DNA from: JACQAP01 sp035275265
GTDB lineage: Bacteria; Pseudomonadota; Gammaproteobacteria; Burkholderiales; JACQAP01
Length of the DNA: 64,000 nt
Reading direction: 5' to 3'
Assembly (NCBI GenBank): GCA_035275265.1
Contig: DATENC010000006.1
Coordinates: 372,001 to 436,000 of the forward strand
A program made the translations under genes and the position numbers. The notes under the pieces were generated by a model that was not told the origin of the DNA, searched no databases, and saw only the letters and a program-made list of their open reading frames with translations. Below are positions 27,377 to 36,750 of the stretch, in pieces (within the stretch, counting starts at the first letter, position 1; every line of letters starts with the position of its first letter).

Positions 27377-28555
27377 CTAAAAGCCTGATTCAAAACTCGC
27401 GCCGAAGATCATCCGTTGCATGAATGCGCGCTTGGCCGGCGGCGCGATGTCCAGCAACGCCAGGCCAGCGCCGCGCGCGGCTCGCAAAGGCGCGAAATCG
27501 TTGGAAAAGATTCTGACCAGCGAGTCGGTAACAGCAATTCCGCCCAGCCTGTCCAGCCGGCGCGCCGAACGGTAAGCGGCAAGGCAGGCCGCGCTTCCAG
27601 GATCGCGATCGTCACGGCGCTGTATCAGGTCGGCAAGGTCCCACGCATCGCGCAGGCCCAGATTGAATCCCTGTCCGGCGATTGGGTGCAGCGCCTGGGC
27701 GGCATTGCCCAGCAACACGCTGCGCGGAAGCACGGGATTGGCGGCGTACCTAAGCGCGAGCGGAAACCTTGCGCGCCCCGCAACGGACAGGAAGCGCCCG
27801 GCGCGGTCGCCAAAGTGCGCTTGCAGGCATTCGAGGAAGCACTTGTCGTTCATCGCGGAGATTCGAGTTGCCGCTGCAGGCGCCGCGGTCCAGACCAGCG
27901 CATAGCGGTCTTCGAACGGCAGTAAGGCCACCGGACCGTCGGTGGTGAAACGCTCGTAGGCGCGTTGGCCATGCGGTAAAGAGGTTGCGACGGAGGCGAC
28001 GATGGCCTCCTGCCGGTAGTCGCGAACCTTGATGGATGCGCCGGCACGCTTTCCCAGGCTGGCGCCGCCGTCGGCAATGACCAGCAGGCGCGCATGCACG
28101 AAGTGCTCCTGATCGCCGCGACGGAATCGAATCGTGACATGGTCGGCGCCGAACTGGAGGTCATCGACGCTGGCACCTGCGGCCAGCGTCGCCTGGGCCG
28201 AGGCGAGCACCTCGCCCATTGCCCTGTGCAGCTTGGCATGGCCGATGACGTAACCGAGCGCCGGCAAACCGGCATCTTCGGCAGTCAGTAGCGCGCGGCC
28301 GAAGCCGCCGCGCTGCGAAATGTGAATGCTGTGTATCGGTGTGGCCGGTTCGACCCGCTTCCAGGCGCCGAGTCGTGCGAGTATGAGGCGGCTGCCGTAG
28401 GACATTGCGAGCGTGCGACCGTCGCTTGCCGTCCCCAACCCCGGCCGCGCTTCAAGCAGCAGCACGTCGTAGTCGCTGGCGGAAAGCGCGATCGCCAATG
28501 CGGCGCCGACCGGGCCGCCGCCGACGATGACGACGTCGTGTTCGCGTTCGCTCAC
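27377..28555 (-). CDS. ubiH: Ubiquinone biosynthesis FAD-dependent hydroxylase (UbiH/UbiF/COQ6 family)
   Basis: This flavin monooxygenase would hydroxylate a ring carbon of the ubiquinone precursor with O2. The dinucleotide motif GGGPVG is at residues 12-17, ASDGRTLAMSYGS near 44 is typical of the family, and GNAAQALHPIAGQGFNLGLRD near 285 is the COQ6 signature. It starts with GTG, 19 bp after the pepP stop. A pepP-ubiH pair also occurs in E. coli, which favours ubiH over ubiF or ubiI. The exact ring position cannot be read from sequence. Confidence 0.85.
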   Translation of the reverse strand: MSEREHDVVIVGGGPVGAALAIALSASDYDVLLLEARPGLGTASDGRTLAMSYGSRLILARLGAWKRVEPATPIHSIHISQRGGFGRALLTAEDAGLPALGYVIGHAKLHRAMGEVLASAQATLAAGASVDDLQFGADHVTIRFRRGDQEHFVHARLLVIADGGASLGKRAGASIKVRDYRQEAIVASVATSLPHGQRAYERFTTDGPVALLPFEDRYALVWTAAPAAATRISAMNDKCFLECLQAHFGDRAGRFLSVAGRARFPLALRYAANPVLPRSVLLGNAAQALHPIAGQGFNLGLRDAWDLADLIQRRDDRDPGSAACLAAYRSARRLDRLGGIAVTDSLVRIFSNDFAPLRAARGAGLALLDIAPPAKRAFMQRMIFGASFESGF

Positions 28556-28574
28556 ATTAGGGGCAAAGCCGGTG

Positions 28575-29876
28575 TCAGCCCCGCATCAGGGACTCGATGT
28601 CTTCGATCTTCTTCGGCGCTGCTGCGGTAAGGATCTCGCAACCGCCGTCGGTGACCAGAGCGTCGTCCTCGATGCGCACGCCGATGTTCCAGAATTTTTC
28701 CGGAACGCCCTCACCCGGTCGCACGTAGCAGCCGGGCTCGACCGTTAGTACCATTCCCGGTTTGAGTTCCACCCACTCGCCGTTGCGCTTGTAATCGCCG
28801 GCGTCGTGCACATCCAGGCCAAGCCAATGGCCGGTTCGGTGCATGAAGAAGCGCCGGTAATCCCCGGATTCGATCACGCTATCGACGGTGCCTTTACACA
28901 GCCCGAGATCCACCATTCCCTGCGCCAGCACTTTCACTGCGGCGTTGTGCGGGTCTTCCCATTCGGCCCCCGGTTTGACCTCGGCTATGGCAGCAACTTG
29001 AGCTTCAAGCACCATTTCGTAGACGTCGCGCTGAGGCCCGGCGAACTTGCCGCTCACCGGGAAGGTACGGGTGATGTCCGAGGCGTAACCATCGAGTTCG
29101 CAACCGGCATCGATCAGCAGCAGATCGCCATCCTTCAGAATTGCGTCGTTCTGCACGTAATGCAGCACGCAGGAATTGGCGCCGGCGGCGACGATCGGAG
29201 TATAGGCAGGAGCCTGCGCCCCGCAGCGTCGGAACTCATGAACGATCTCGGCTTCGACCTCGTACTCGCGCAGTCCGGGCCTGGTCGCATGCATTGCGCG
29301 GCGATGCGCCCCAGTGGATATGTCCGCGGCACGGCGCATGGTGCCGACTTCGTGCTGATCCTTGATCAGGCGCATGTCATCGAGGAAAAGACGCAAGTCG
29401 CAGATACCCGAAGGTGCGCTCACGCCGGTGCGAACTTGCGCCCGCACCTTGTTGATCCAGCCGATCACGCGGCTGTCCCAGCCGCCATCGGATCCGACAT
29501 CGCAGAAAACCGAAGGCTGGTTGGCGAGTAGTTGCGGCATAAGCTCGTTGAGTTCGGATATTGAGTGCGCTTCGTCGAACCCGAAAATCTCGCGCGCCTG
29601 CTCCGGACCGTAACGGAAACCATCCCAGATTTCGCGCTCCGGGTTCTTCTCGCGGCAGAACAGAATGCTCCTGGGCTTGGCGCCTGCGACCAGGACCAGC
29701 GCCGCCTCCGGCTCGGGAAAAGCCGACAGGTAGAAGAAGTAACTGTCGAATCGGTACGGGTAACCGGAGTCGCGGTTGCGCGCTCGTTCGGGCGCGTTGT
29801 GCACCACGGCGACGCCCTGCTTCATCAGCGAGGCCAGCCGTTGGCGGCGATACGCTTGCAGTCTGTGGTTGTCCAT
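28575..29876 (-). CDS. pepP: Xaa-Pro aminopeptidase P
   Basis: PepP removes N-terminal residues that precede proline. The 433-residue product has the N-terminal AMP_N domain (about 1-170) and a pita-bread metallopeptidase domain. The expected dinuclear metal ligands are visible: LLIDAGCEL, SDITRTFP, HRTGHWLGLDVHD, LTVEPGCYV and IGVRIEDD (two Asp, His, two Glu). It is the first gene of a pepP-ubiH pair; a spacer of 62 bp separates it from paiB upstream. Confidence 0.95.
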   Translation of the reverse strand: MDNHRLQAYRRQRLASLMKQGVAVVHNAPERARNRDSGYPYRFDSYFFYLSAFPEPEAALVLVAGAKPRSILFCREKNPEREIWDGFRYGPEQAREIFGFDEAHSISELNELMPQLLANQPSVFCDVGSDGGWDSRVIGWINKVRAQVRTGVSAPSGICDLRLFLDDMRLIKDQHEVGTMRRAADISTGAHRRAMHATRPGLREYEVEAEIVHEFRRCGAQAPAYTPIVAAGANSCVLHYVQNDAILKDGDLLLIDAGCELDGYASDITRTFPVSGKFAGPQRDVYEMVLEAQVAAIAEVKPGAEWEDPHNAAVKVLAQGMVDLGLCKGTVDSVIESGDYRRFFMHRTGHWLGLDVHDAGDYKRNGEWVELKPGMVLTVEPGCYVRPGEGVPEKFWNIGVRIEDDALVTDGGCEILTAAAPKKIEDIESLMRG

Positions 29877-29938
29877 CTACGCAACTATCGAGAAACGAGC
29901 GAGGATTATACGGCCTGCCCGCGACAGTCCGTCCCGCC

Positions 29939-30565
29939 TCAGTGTTTTGCGAGATCGTCGCGCATCAGTGCGGCGACGCCCAAGGCATCGTCGCTGCCGA
30001 GTCGCTCGAGCTCTTCGATCACCATCGGCCGGTCCGCGCCCGGACGGTTCTGGCTCAGTTTGAACTTGCCCTCGAGTCGGGTGATCTCGATCTGGAATCC
30101 GACGATTCCGGACAACATCTTGTCCTGATAGTCGGCAGGCAAGTCCATTTTCCAGGGTTCAGGCGAAGCGGCTTCGTGGCGTGTGACCAGATCCCGCACC
30201 AGCGTTGCCAGCCACTTGCGATCATTGATGAGCGTGGGGCGCCCTTGCGCGTGCACCACCGCGTAGTTCCAGGTCGGAACGCTCGGATGGGAAGCGTACC
30301 AAGCTGGGGAGACATAGTGATGCGGACCGTGGAAAATCACTACAACCTCGCGTTCGGGCGAGAAAGTTTGCCACTGCGGGTTTGCGCGCGCCATGTGGGC
30401 GCGCAGCATTTTGCCTGCGTCGTCCATCAGGAACGGCAGATGGGAAACCTGGATCTTGCCTTCGTGGGCCGATACCAGCGTCGCGAAATTGTGGGCATGC
30501 ACCAGCGATTGCAGGCGGGTAAGGTCGTCCTCGGCGAAATGTTTGGGAATGTGAATCACGTCCAT
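29939..30565 (-). CDS. PaiB family FMN-binding protein
   Basis: The 208-residue product belongs to the PaiB-like FMN-binding split-barrel family, named for a Bacillus regulator of sporulation and protease genes; most members are of unknown role. Visible marks are MDVIHIPKHFAEDD, ATLVSAHEGKIQVSHLPFL, HHYVSPAWY, VPTWNYAVVHAQG and the C-terminal GKFKLSQNRPGADR. Its ATG overlaps the end of murU by 10 bp, so it is translated with the amgK-murU recycling pair. Whether it works in cell-wall recycling is unknown. Confidence 0.86.
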   Translation of the reverse strand: MDVIHIPKHFAEDDLTRLQSLVHAHNFATLVSAHEGKIQVSHLPFLMDDAGKMLRAHMARANPQWQTFSPEREVVVIFHGPHHYVSPAWYASHPSVPTWNYAVVHAQGRPTLINDRKWLATLVRDLVTRHEAASPEPWKMDLPADYQDKMLSGIVGFQIEITRLEGKFKLSQNRPGADRPMVIEELERLGSDDALGVAALMRDDLAKH

Positions 30566-31257
30566 GTCCCCGGCTGCAGTCGGGCGTCGAGTTGCGCAAG
30601 GCGGTCAGGAGTGCCAACGTCGCTCCACACGCCGCGGTAATGCTCGCCGGTGACTTTGCCTTTGGGCATTTGATCGCGCAGCAGCGGCGCAAGCGCGTAC
30701 TTGGTGCCGCGTGCAAGCGGTTCGAACAGTTCGGCGTGGTACGCACCCAAGCCGCTGAACGTCAACATTTGCGGACCCGAGGCACGCGCCAGCCCGTTCG
30801 CGAGGCAGAAATCGCCGTTCGGGTGATGCGGCGGATTGTCCACCAACACCAAGTGCGCGAGGGCGTGTGAATCCGCGAGTCGTTCAACGGCTGCGGCAAG
30901 ACCGGAATAGTCGTAATCGCAATACACGTCCGCATTGACCACGGCGAAAATACGTTTGCCGATCAGCTGCAAAGCATTGCAGATGCCGCCCGCTGTTTCC
31001 AGCGCCTCAACTTCTGGAGAGTAACGCACCTCGAGGTTCCAGCGGCTTCCATCACCGACTGCCTCTTCAATCTGCTCGCCAAGATGGGCGTGATTGATCG
31101 TGACCGTTCCGAAGCCGGCGCGCGCGAATTTCTCCAGATGCCGGAACAAGAGCGGCTTGCCGCCGACGGCGAGCAGCGCTTTGGGCGTGAGATCGGTCAG
31201 CGGGCGCATGCGATTGCCACGGCCGGCAGCAAGGATCATTGCGGAGGGAGCGGTCAC
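30556..31257 (-). CDS. murU: N-acetylmuramate-1-phosphate uridylyltransferase MurU
   Basis: MurU turns MurNAc-1-phosphate and UTP into UDP-MurNAc in the AmgK-MurU route, which recycles peptidoglycan sugar around the fosfomycin target MurA. The 233-residue nucleotidyltransferase has AMILAAGRGNRMRPLTDLTP with the nucleotide loop, PKALLAVGGKPLL, VVNADVYCDYDY with the metal Asp, and GVWSDVGTPDRL at the end. It starts at a GTG 2 bp after the amgK stop; ATG six codons later is an alternative. A long frame upstream in amgK is not used. Confidence 0.92.
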   Translation of the reverse strand: MTAPSAMILAAGRGNRMRPLTDLTPKALLAVGGKPLLFRHLEKFARAGFGTVTINHAHLGEQIEEAVGDGSRWNLEVRYSPEVEALETAGGICNALQLIGKRIFAVVNADVYCDYDYSGLAAAVERLADSHALAHLVLVDNPPHHPNGDFCLANGLARASGPQMLTFSGLGAYHAELFEPLARGTKYALAPLLRDQMPKGKVTGEHYRGVWSDVGTPDRLAQLDARLQPGTWT

Positions 31258-31259
31258 GC

Positions 31260-32252
31260 TCAGAAGGTGTGGCCAACGGCCGGCACGCGGTCCTGGAACT
31301 GATCGAGCAGCCGCAGCAATGGCGCGAGCGCGGCGTAGCGCAATGCAACGGCGCGCACATAGCCGAGGAAGCGCGGCGTGTCCTCGACGTAGCCGGGCTT
31401 GCCGTCGCGATGGTAGATGCGCGCAAAGATGCCGAGCACCTTGAGATGCCGTTGCAGGCCCATCCATTCGAAGTCACGGTAGAACGCACCGAAATCAGCG
31501 TTCACGGGCAACCCGGCCCGCCGCGCCCGTTCCCAGTAGCGTACCGTCCAGTCCAGCACCCTTTCCTCCTCCCAGCTCAGGAACGCATCCTTGAACAGCG
31601 ACGCCACGTCGTAGCTGATCGGTCCAAATACGGCGTCCTGGAAGTCGAGTACGCCGGGGTTCGGATTGCTCACCATCAGATTGCGTGGCATGTAGTCGCG
31701 ATGGACATAGACTTTCGGCTGCGCCAGGTTGTTGGCCAGGACAAGGCCGAAAATCTCTTGCAGCGCCTCGGATTGCCGGGAGCTCAGCTTGATGTCGAGG
31801 TGGCGGCCGATGTACCACTCGGGAAATAGATCGAGTTCCCGCCTGAGCAACGTCTCGTCGTAGGCGGGCAGCGCGCCCTCCCGGCTGGCAAGCTGCCAGC
31901 GGATCAACGTATCGATTGCATCGCTGAAGAGTTGGTCCGCGTTGCCAGCGTTGAGCGCCGCGAGGTACGTGGTGGCGCCAAGATCCGACAGCAACAGAAA
32001 GCCGCGCGCAAGATCCTGCGCCAAAATCTCGGGCACATGAATTTTCGCGGCGGCCATCAATGCGGCTACTCGAACGAAAGGTCGGCAGTCCTCCTGCAGT
32101 GGAGGCGCATCCATTGCTATCAGCGCGACGTCCGGGAAGGTGACGCGGAAGTAACGGCGGAAGCTGGCGTCGGCGGAAGCCGGCGAGAGGGTGAACGCTT
32201 TTCCGGGAAACTGGCGCGCGATCCAATCCTGAAGAGAGGCGTAGCGGTCCAA
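31260..32252 (-). CDS. amgK: N-acetylmuramate/N-acetylglucosamine kinase AmgK
   Basis: AmgK phosphorylates MurNAc (and GlcNAc) at the anomeric position, feeding MurU. The 330-residue product has an aminoglycoside-phosphotransferase-like fold with catalytic loop VHRDYMPRNLM (H184, D186, N191) and metal site VLDFQDAVFGPISYD (D203). The start is a TTG: no ATG or GTG lies upstream before a stop, and the first internal ATG is too far in. It diverges from lptD across 65 bp. Confidence 0.92.
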   Translation of the reverse strand: MDRYASLQDWIARQFPGKAFTLSPASADASFRRYFRVTFPDVALIAMDAPPLQEDCRPFVRVAALMAAAKIHVPEILAQDLARGFLLLSDLGATTYLAALNAGNADQLFSDAIDTLIRWQLASREGALPAYDETLLRRELDLFPEWYIGRHLDIKLSSRQSEALQEIFGLVLANNLAQPKVYVHRDYMPRNLMVSNPNPGVLDFQDAVFGPISYDVASLFKDAFLSWEEERVLDWTVRYWERARRAGLPVNADFGAFYRDFEWMGLQRHLKVLGIFARIYHRDGKPGYVEDTPRFLGYVRAVALRYAALAPLLRLLDQFQDRVPAVGHTF

Positions 32253-32266
32253 GCGGCTTCGTTGCC

Positions 32267-32272
32267 TTGACA
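32267..32272 (+). promoter_or_regulatory. Possible -35 box upstream of lptD
   Basis: A perfect TTGACA lies 45 bp before the lptD start in the amgK-lptD spacer. Candidate -10 boxes at 15-17 bp (TTTAGC, TAGCAC) are weak. No sigma-E type sequence was recognised. Confidence 0.25.
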
Positions 32273-32317
32273 GTGGTTTTATGAGATTTTAGCACCTCGC
32301 CCCGTTCAACAGCCCGC

Positions 32318-34534
32318 ATGCATCGCCTACGCTTCGCCTCTCCGATTGTACTGTTGATCTTCTTCCTTGCCCCCGGCGCCGGTGCCGACGAACCTGGTCT
32401 CAAACTGAGAACTCAGTCGGGGTTGATTCCGTATTCCGAAGGCCGAGACGAAACCACACCGATGTTTATCGAAGCCGACCGGCTGCAGGGCCACCAGCAA
32501 CGCGAACTGGAGGCAGAGGGTAACGTGAGCCTGCGCAAACGCGGAGCGGCGGTGTTCTCGGACTATCTGTACTTCGCGTTCCCGGAGCGAGAGCTGACGG
32601 TCACGGGCCATGTCCGCTTCGAAAAGGAAGGTGACGTCATCAACGGCGAGAAGATGTTCTACAACCTCGACAGCGAAAGCGGTTACCTCGAGAAGCCTAC
32701 TTACCGATTCCAGCAGTTCCGCGCACGCGGAGGCGCCGATCGGATGGTGTTGGAAAGCCGCACAAAGATGCGGGTGGACAAGGCGACGTACACCAACTGC
32801 GACGTCGGAGACGACGACTGGTTCATGCGGGTGGACAAGCTGGAACTGGACCGGCAACGCGACGTAGGCGTGGCGCGTAACGCCACGGTGATTTTCAAGG
32901 GTGTGCCGCTGTTGTATTCGCCCTATCTCGACTTTTCGCTGAGCGGTACGCGCAAGACTGGTTTGCTGCCGCCGACAATCGGCAGCACCGGGCAGAGCGG
33001 CTTCGAGGTCACGCAACCGTTCTACTGGAACATCGCACCCAATCGCGATGCCACCATCGCGCCACGCGTTCTTGCCAAGCGCGGCGTGCTGCTCAACACC
33101 GAACTGCGGTATCTCGAACCGAGCCTGAGCGGCCAGGTACGCGCGGAATACCTTCCTGATGATCGGGAGAAACAGGAAACCCGCTACGGTTACTCCTGGC
33201 AGCACCGTCAGCATTTCGGTCACGGATTCTCCGGGTCGTTGGATCTGCAGGGCGTGTCCGACGATACCTATTTCACAGACCTCAGCGACAAGATTGCGGC
33301 GACGTCCCAGACCAACCTGCCGCGCGAAGGTACTTTGTTTTACGACGGCAACTGGTGGAACCTGAATGCCCGCGTGCAACGCTTTCAGACCTTGCAGGAT
33401 CCGCTGGCTCCGGTCACGCCGCCTTATGCGCGCGTGCCGCAGGTTACCCTGAACGTCAATCGCCAGACCGACTATTACCTCGATTTCGGCCTGCAGGGCG
33501 AGTACGTGGATTTCGATCATCCCTTTCTACTGAACGGCAAACGGCAAATTCTCTATCCTTCGATCAGTGTGCCGCTGCAGACGTCGTATTTCTACGTGAC
33601 GCCCAAGATCGGTTATCACGACACCCGCTATTCCTTCGAAGATCCGAACCTCCCCGACCAAACGCGGGGTTTGCCGATTTACAGCATCGACAGCGCAATA
33701 ACCTTCGAACGCAATGCCCGGTTCCGGGGCCGCGATTTCATCCAGACGCTGGAGCCGCGCCTCTACTATGTCTACATTCCGTTTCGCCCACAGGACCAGT
33801 TGCCGATTTTCGACACGGCCGAAGCGGACTTCAGCTTGGCGCAGATCTTCACTGAGAACCAGTTTACCGGCGGCGACCGCATCAACGACGCCAATCAACT
33901 CACCGCGGCGTTGTCGAGCCGCCTGATAAATGCCGGCAGCGGAGAGGAGCAACTGCGTTTCGTTCTCGGGCAGCGCTACTACTTCAAGGAACAGCAGGTT
34001 TTCCTCAGTACCACGCCGCGGGATTTCGATCGTTCCGACGTGTTGGTTGCGATGACCGGCCGCATTACACCCAGCTGGGTTACCGATATCGGCGTGCAGT
34101 ACAGCGGCAATGCCAGCCGCATGGAACGCAGTAACGTGGCGCTGCGCTACCAACCTGGAATCGGCAAGCTGATGAATTTCGGCTACCGCTTTACGCGCGA
34201 TTCCCTGGAACAGGTGGATCTTTCGTCGCAATGGCCTTTAGGCAGGCACTGGAGCGGGTTGGCACGCTGGAACTATACCCTGCGCGACAAGCGCCTGCTC
34301 GAGGGGCTGGCGGGAGTCGAGTACAATGCCGGCTGCTGGGCGGCACGTTTCGTGATGCATCGGTTCGTCAGCGCCACACAGGAATACATCAACGCAATGT
34401 TCTTTCAACTCGAGTTGAACGGCGTATCGAGGATCGGCTCCAACCCGCTCGAACTGTTGCGTCAGAGCGTCACCGGATACACCAAGACCAATGAGCCGCT
34501 GCCGGCAGAGCGCAATCCGTTCCCGGTGTATTGA
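32318..34534 (+). CDS. lptD: LPS-assembly protein LptD
   Basis: LptD is the outer-membrane barrel that, with LptE, inserts lipopolysaccharide in the outer leaflet. The 738-residue product has a signal peptide (MHRLRFASPIVLLIFFLAPG, cleavage near residue 23), then an OstA-like jellyroll (about 45-190) and a long beta-barrel domain ending in a Tyr. Only two cysteines are present, C161 in YTNCDVGD and C673 in YNAGCWAARF; they match one of the two E. coli inter-domain disulfides, and the pair to E. coli Cys31 is missing. It is followed by surA and rsmA. Confidence 0.95.
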   Translation: MHRLRFASPIVLLIFFLAPGAGADEPGLKLRTQSGLIPYSEGRDETTPMFIEADRLQGHQQRELEAEGNVSLRKRGAAVFSDYLYFAFPERELTVTGHVRFEKEGDVINGEKMFYNLDSESGYLEKPTYRFQQFRARGGADRMVLESRTKMRVDKATYTNCDVGDDDWFMRVDKLELDRQRDVGVARNATVIFKGVPLLYSPYLDFSLSGTRKTGLLPPTIGSTGQSGFEVTQPFYWNIAPNRDATIAPRVLAKRGVLLNTELRYLEPSLSGQVRAEYLPDDREKQETRYGYSWQHRQHFGHGFSGSLDLQGVSDDTYFTDLSDKIAATSQTNLPREGTLFYDGNWWNLNARVQRFQTLQDPLAPVTPPYARVPQVTLNVNRQTDYYLDFGLQGEYVDFDHPFLLNGKRQILYPSISVPLQTSYFYVTPKIGYHDTRYSFEDPNLPDQTRGLPIYSIDSAITFERNARFRGRDFIQTLEPRLYYVYIPFRPQDQLPIFDTAEADFSLAQIFTENQFTGGDRINDANQLTAALSSRLINAGSGEEQLRFVLGQRYYFKEQQVFLSTTPRDFDRSDVLVAMTGRITPSWVTDIGVQYSGNASRMERSNVALRYQPGIGKLMNFGYRFTRDSLEQVDLSSQWPLGRHWSGLARWNYTLRDKRLLEGLAGVEYNAGCWAARFVMHRFVSATQEYINAMFFQLELNGVSRIGSNPLELLRQSVTGYTKTNEPLPAERNPFPVY

Positions 34535-34603
34535 ACGCAACCATATCGTGTGCCGACGCCCGTTGTGCCGCCAGCGTCGGCCCGAATCACCTTGACAACA
34601 AGA

Positions 34604-35911
34604 ATGCGAATTCTGGTTCTGTTTCTTGCATTGCTTGGGTCCTCTCCGGCCGGAGCGGCGGCGGGTGAGCGTGCGCGCGGCGAGCCCGTCGTTCTCGATC
34701 GCGTGGTGGCGGTGGTCAACAACGAAGTCGTCACGCGGCTCGACCTCGATGAACAAGTGAAGGTGGCGCTGCAGCAACTGCGGCGCCAGGGCACTCCACT
34801 GCCCGCTCAGGATTTGCTGGAGCGCCAGTTGTTGGAGCGGCTCGTTACCGCCAGGGTACTGGTGCAGACCGCGAGAGAGACCGGATTGCGGGTGGACGAT
34901 GCGCAGTTGCAGCGCTCGCTGGAACGCATCGCGCAGGAGAACAAACTTTCGCCCGACGCGTTTCGGAAGTCCCTGGAAAGCGACGGCGTGAACTTCAACC
35001 GGTTCCGCGACGAGCTGCGCAACGAAATCCTGATTGCGCGCCTCAAGGAGCGTGAAGTCGACAGCAAGATCCTTATCACCGATGCAGAGATCGACAACTA
35101 TCTCAAGAACCAGCAGAACCTGGGTGGAAAGGACGACGAGTACAGTCTCGCGCACATCCTAGTGCTGGTACCCGAACAGGCGAGCCCGGAGCAAATCCAG
35201 GCCAAACGTGTTGCTGCAGAAAAGGCGCTGGCACAACTCAAGGGCGGTGCCGATTTCCGCCAGGTATCGGCGGGAGTGTCCGATGCGCAGAATGCGCTCG
35301 AAGGGGCCCCGTTGGGATGGCGGCCGGCATCGCGTCTTCCACAACTTTTCGTCGACGCGGTCAAGACCCTGAAGGTTGGCGATACAACCCCGGTGTTGCG
35401 CAGCGCCAACGGCTTTCACATTCTCAAGGTTCTCGACAAGCGTGGCAACGAAACGGCGGCGGTGATAGTGCAGCAGACCCACGCGCGTCATATTCTGGTG
35501 CGCCTAAACGAAGTCGTTTCCGAAGCCGACGCGAAACAGCGCCTGTTCAATCTCAAGGAGCGCATTGACAACGGCGGGGATTTCGTCGAACTGGCGCGGC
35601 TGCAATCTGAGGATGCGAGTGCCTCGCGTGGCGGCGATCTGGGCTGGCTGTCTCCCGGTGATACGGTACCGGAGTTCGAGCGCGCGATGAACGCACTCGA
35701 GCCGGGGCAGGTAAGCGGGCCGGTACACTCGCCGTTCGGCTGGCATCTGATCCAGGTGCTTGAGCGTCGCAGCGAAGACCTCTCGAAGGAGCGTCAGCGG
35801 CTGCTGGCGCGGCAGGCAATCCGCGCGCGCAAATCCGACGAAGCCTATCAGGAGTGGGTGCGGCAGCAGCGCGACCGCGCCTACGTGGAATTGCGCCTGG
35901 ACGAACGCTGA
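34604..35911 (+). CDS. surA: Periplasmic chaperone / peptidyl-prolyl isomerase SurA
   Basis: SurA escorts outer-membrane proteins, including LptD, through the periplasm. The 435-residue product has a signal peptide (MRILVLFLALLGSSPAGAAA) and an N-terminal chaperone domain starting VVLDRVVAVVNNEVVTRLDL. Two parvulin domains follow, beginning YSLAHILVLVPE (about 175) and QTHARHILVRLNE (about 290), then a C-terminal helix. The ATG giving the signal peptide was chosen over a GTG 18 codons upstream. In E. coli pdxA lies between surA and rsmA; here it is absent. Confidence 0.95.
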   Translation: MRILVLFLALLGSSPAGAAAGERARGEPVVLDRVVAVVNNEVVTRLDLDEQVKVALQQLRRQGTPLPAQDLLERQLLERLVTARVLVQTARETGLRVDDAQLQRSLERIAQENKLSPDAFRKSLESDGVNFNRFRDELRNEILIARLKEREVDSKILITDAEIDNYLKNQQNLGGKDDEYSLAHILVLVPEQASPEQIQAKRVAAEKALAQLKGGADFRQVSAGVSDAQNALEGAPLGWRPASRLPQLFVDAVKTLKVGDTTPVLRSANGFHILKVLDKRGNETAAVIVQQTHARHILVRLNEVVSEADAKQRLFNLKERIDNGGDFVELARLQSEDASASRGGDLGWLSPGDTVPEFERAMNALEPGQVSGPVHSPFGWHLIQVLERRSEDLSKERQRLLARQAIRARKSDEAYQEWVRQQRDRAYVELRLDER

Positions 35912-35967
35912 GCGGCACAAAGACTTCGCGCCAGGTTCCGGCGCCGCGGCTGAGCCCGTTGCAGGTT

Positions 35968-36750
35968 ATGCATACCCCAAGAAAGAGGTTCAGCCAGAAT
36001 TTTCTGGAGGATCGAGACGTCGTTCGAAAGATCATCGCCGCCATTGATCCGCGGAGCGATGACTGCATTGTCGAGATCGGACCGGGGCCGGGCGCACTCA
36101 CCGCGCCGCTGCTCGACCATGTTGCCCGTCTCGACGTGATCGAAATAGACCGCGACATCGTCCGCGGACTGCTTGCGCGTTTTCCGTCAGGAAGCCTGCA
36201 CGTCAACGAGGGCGATGTGCTGGAGTTCGATTTTTCTGCGTTAGGCTCCGACGTGCGCGTCGTCGGCAACCTCCCCTACAACATTTCCACACCGATACTG
36301 TTTCACCTGAATGCGCAGGTGGCATTGCTTCGCGACTGCCATTTCATGCTACAGCGCGAGGTCGTCGAGCGGATGGCGGCGGGGTCACGCGACCCGGCGT
36401 ACGGCCGCCTGTCGGTGATGTTGCAGTACCGTTGGCTCATCGAGCCGCTGTTCGATGTGCCACCGACAGCATTTCGTCCGCAACCCAAAGTCTGGTCCTC
36501 GGTAGTGCGGATGACGCCTTACGCCGCCCCGCCCCACCGTGCCAGCGATGAGTCCTTGTTCGCCAACGTGGTGACACGCGCATTCGGCAAGCGTCGCAAG
36601 ACGTTGCGCAACTCTTTGAGGGAGTTGCTCGTCGCCCGGGAACTAGAACAGTTGGGAATCGAGCCGGGCGCCAGAGCCGAGACCCTTGGTGTCGCGGAAT
36701 TTGTCCGCATCGCAAACTATCTGAAGGAGCGGCCCGCTAGCGTTGGATGA
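35968..36750 (+). CDS. rsmA: 16S rRNA dimethyladenosine transferase RsmA (KsgA)
   Basis: RsmA dimethylates two adjacent adenosines near the 3' end of 16S rRNA. The 260-residue product has the start RKRFSQNFLEDRDVVRKI, SAM motif EIGPGPGALTAPLL, and catalytic NLPYNISTPIL, with the C-terminal RAFGKRRKTLRNSL typical of the family. The ATG (MHTPRKRF) gives the normal length; a longer frame overlapping surA is not used. It overlaps the convergent gloA by 14 bp. Confidence 0.96.
   Translation: MHTPRKRFSQNFLEDRDVVRKIIAAIDPRSDDCIVEIGPGPGALTAPLLDHVARLDVIEIDRDIVRGLLARFPSGSLHVNEGDVLEFDFSALGSDVRVVGNLPYNISTPILFHLNAQVALLRDCHFMLQREVVERMAAGSRDPAYGRLSVMLQYRWLIEPLFDVPPTAFRPQPKVWSSVVRMTPYAAPPHRASDESLFANVVTRAFGKRRKTLRNSLRELLVARELEQLGIEPGARAETLGVAEFVRIANYLKERPASVG

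Noticed and set aside
34592..34597. TTGACA just before surA as a promoter
   Set aside because: Only 6 bp separate it from the surA ATG, so no -10 box can follow.
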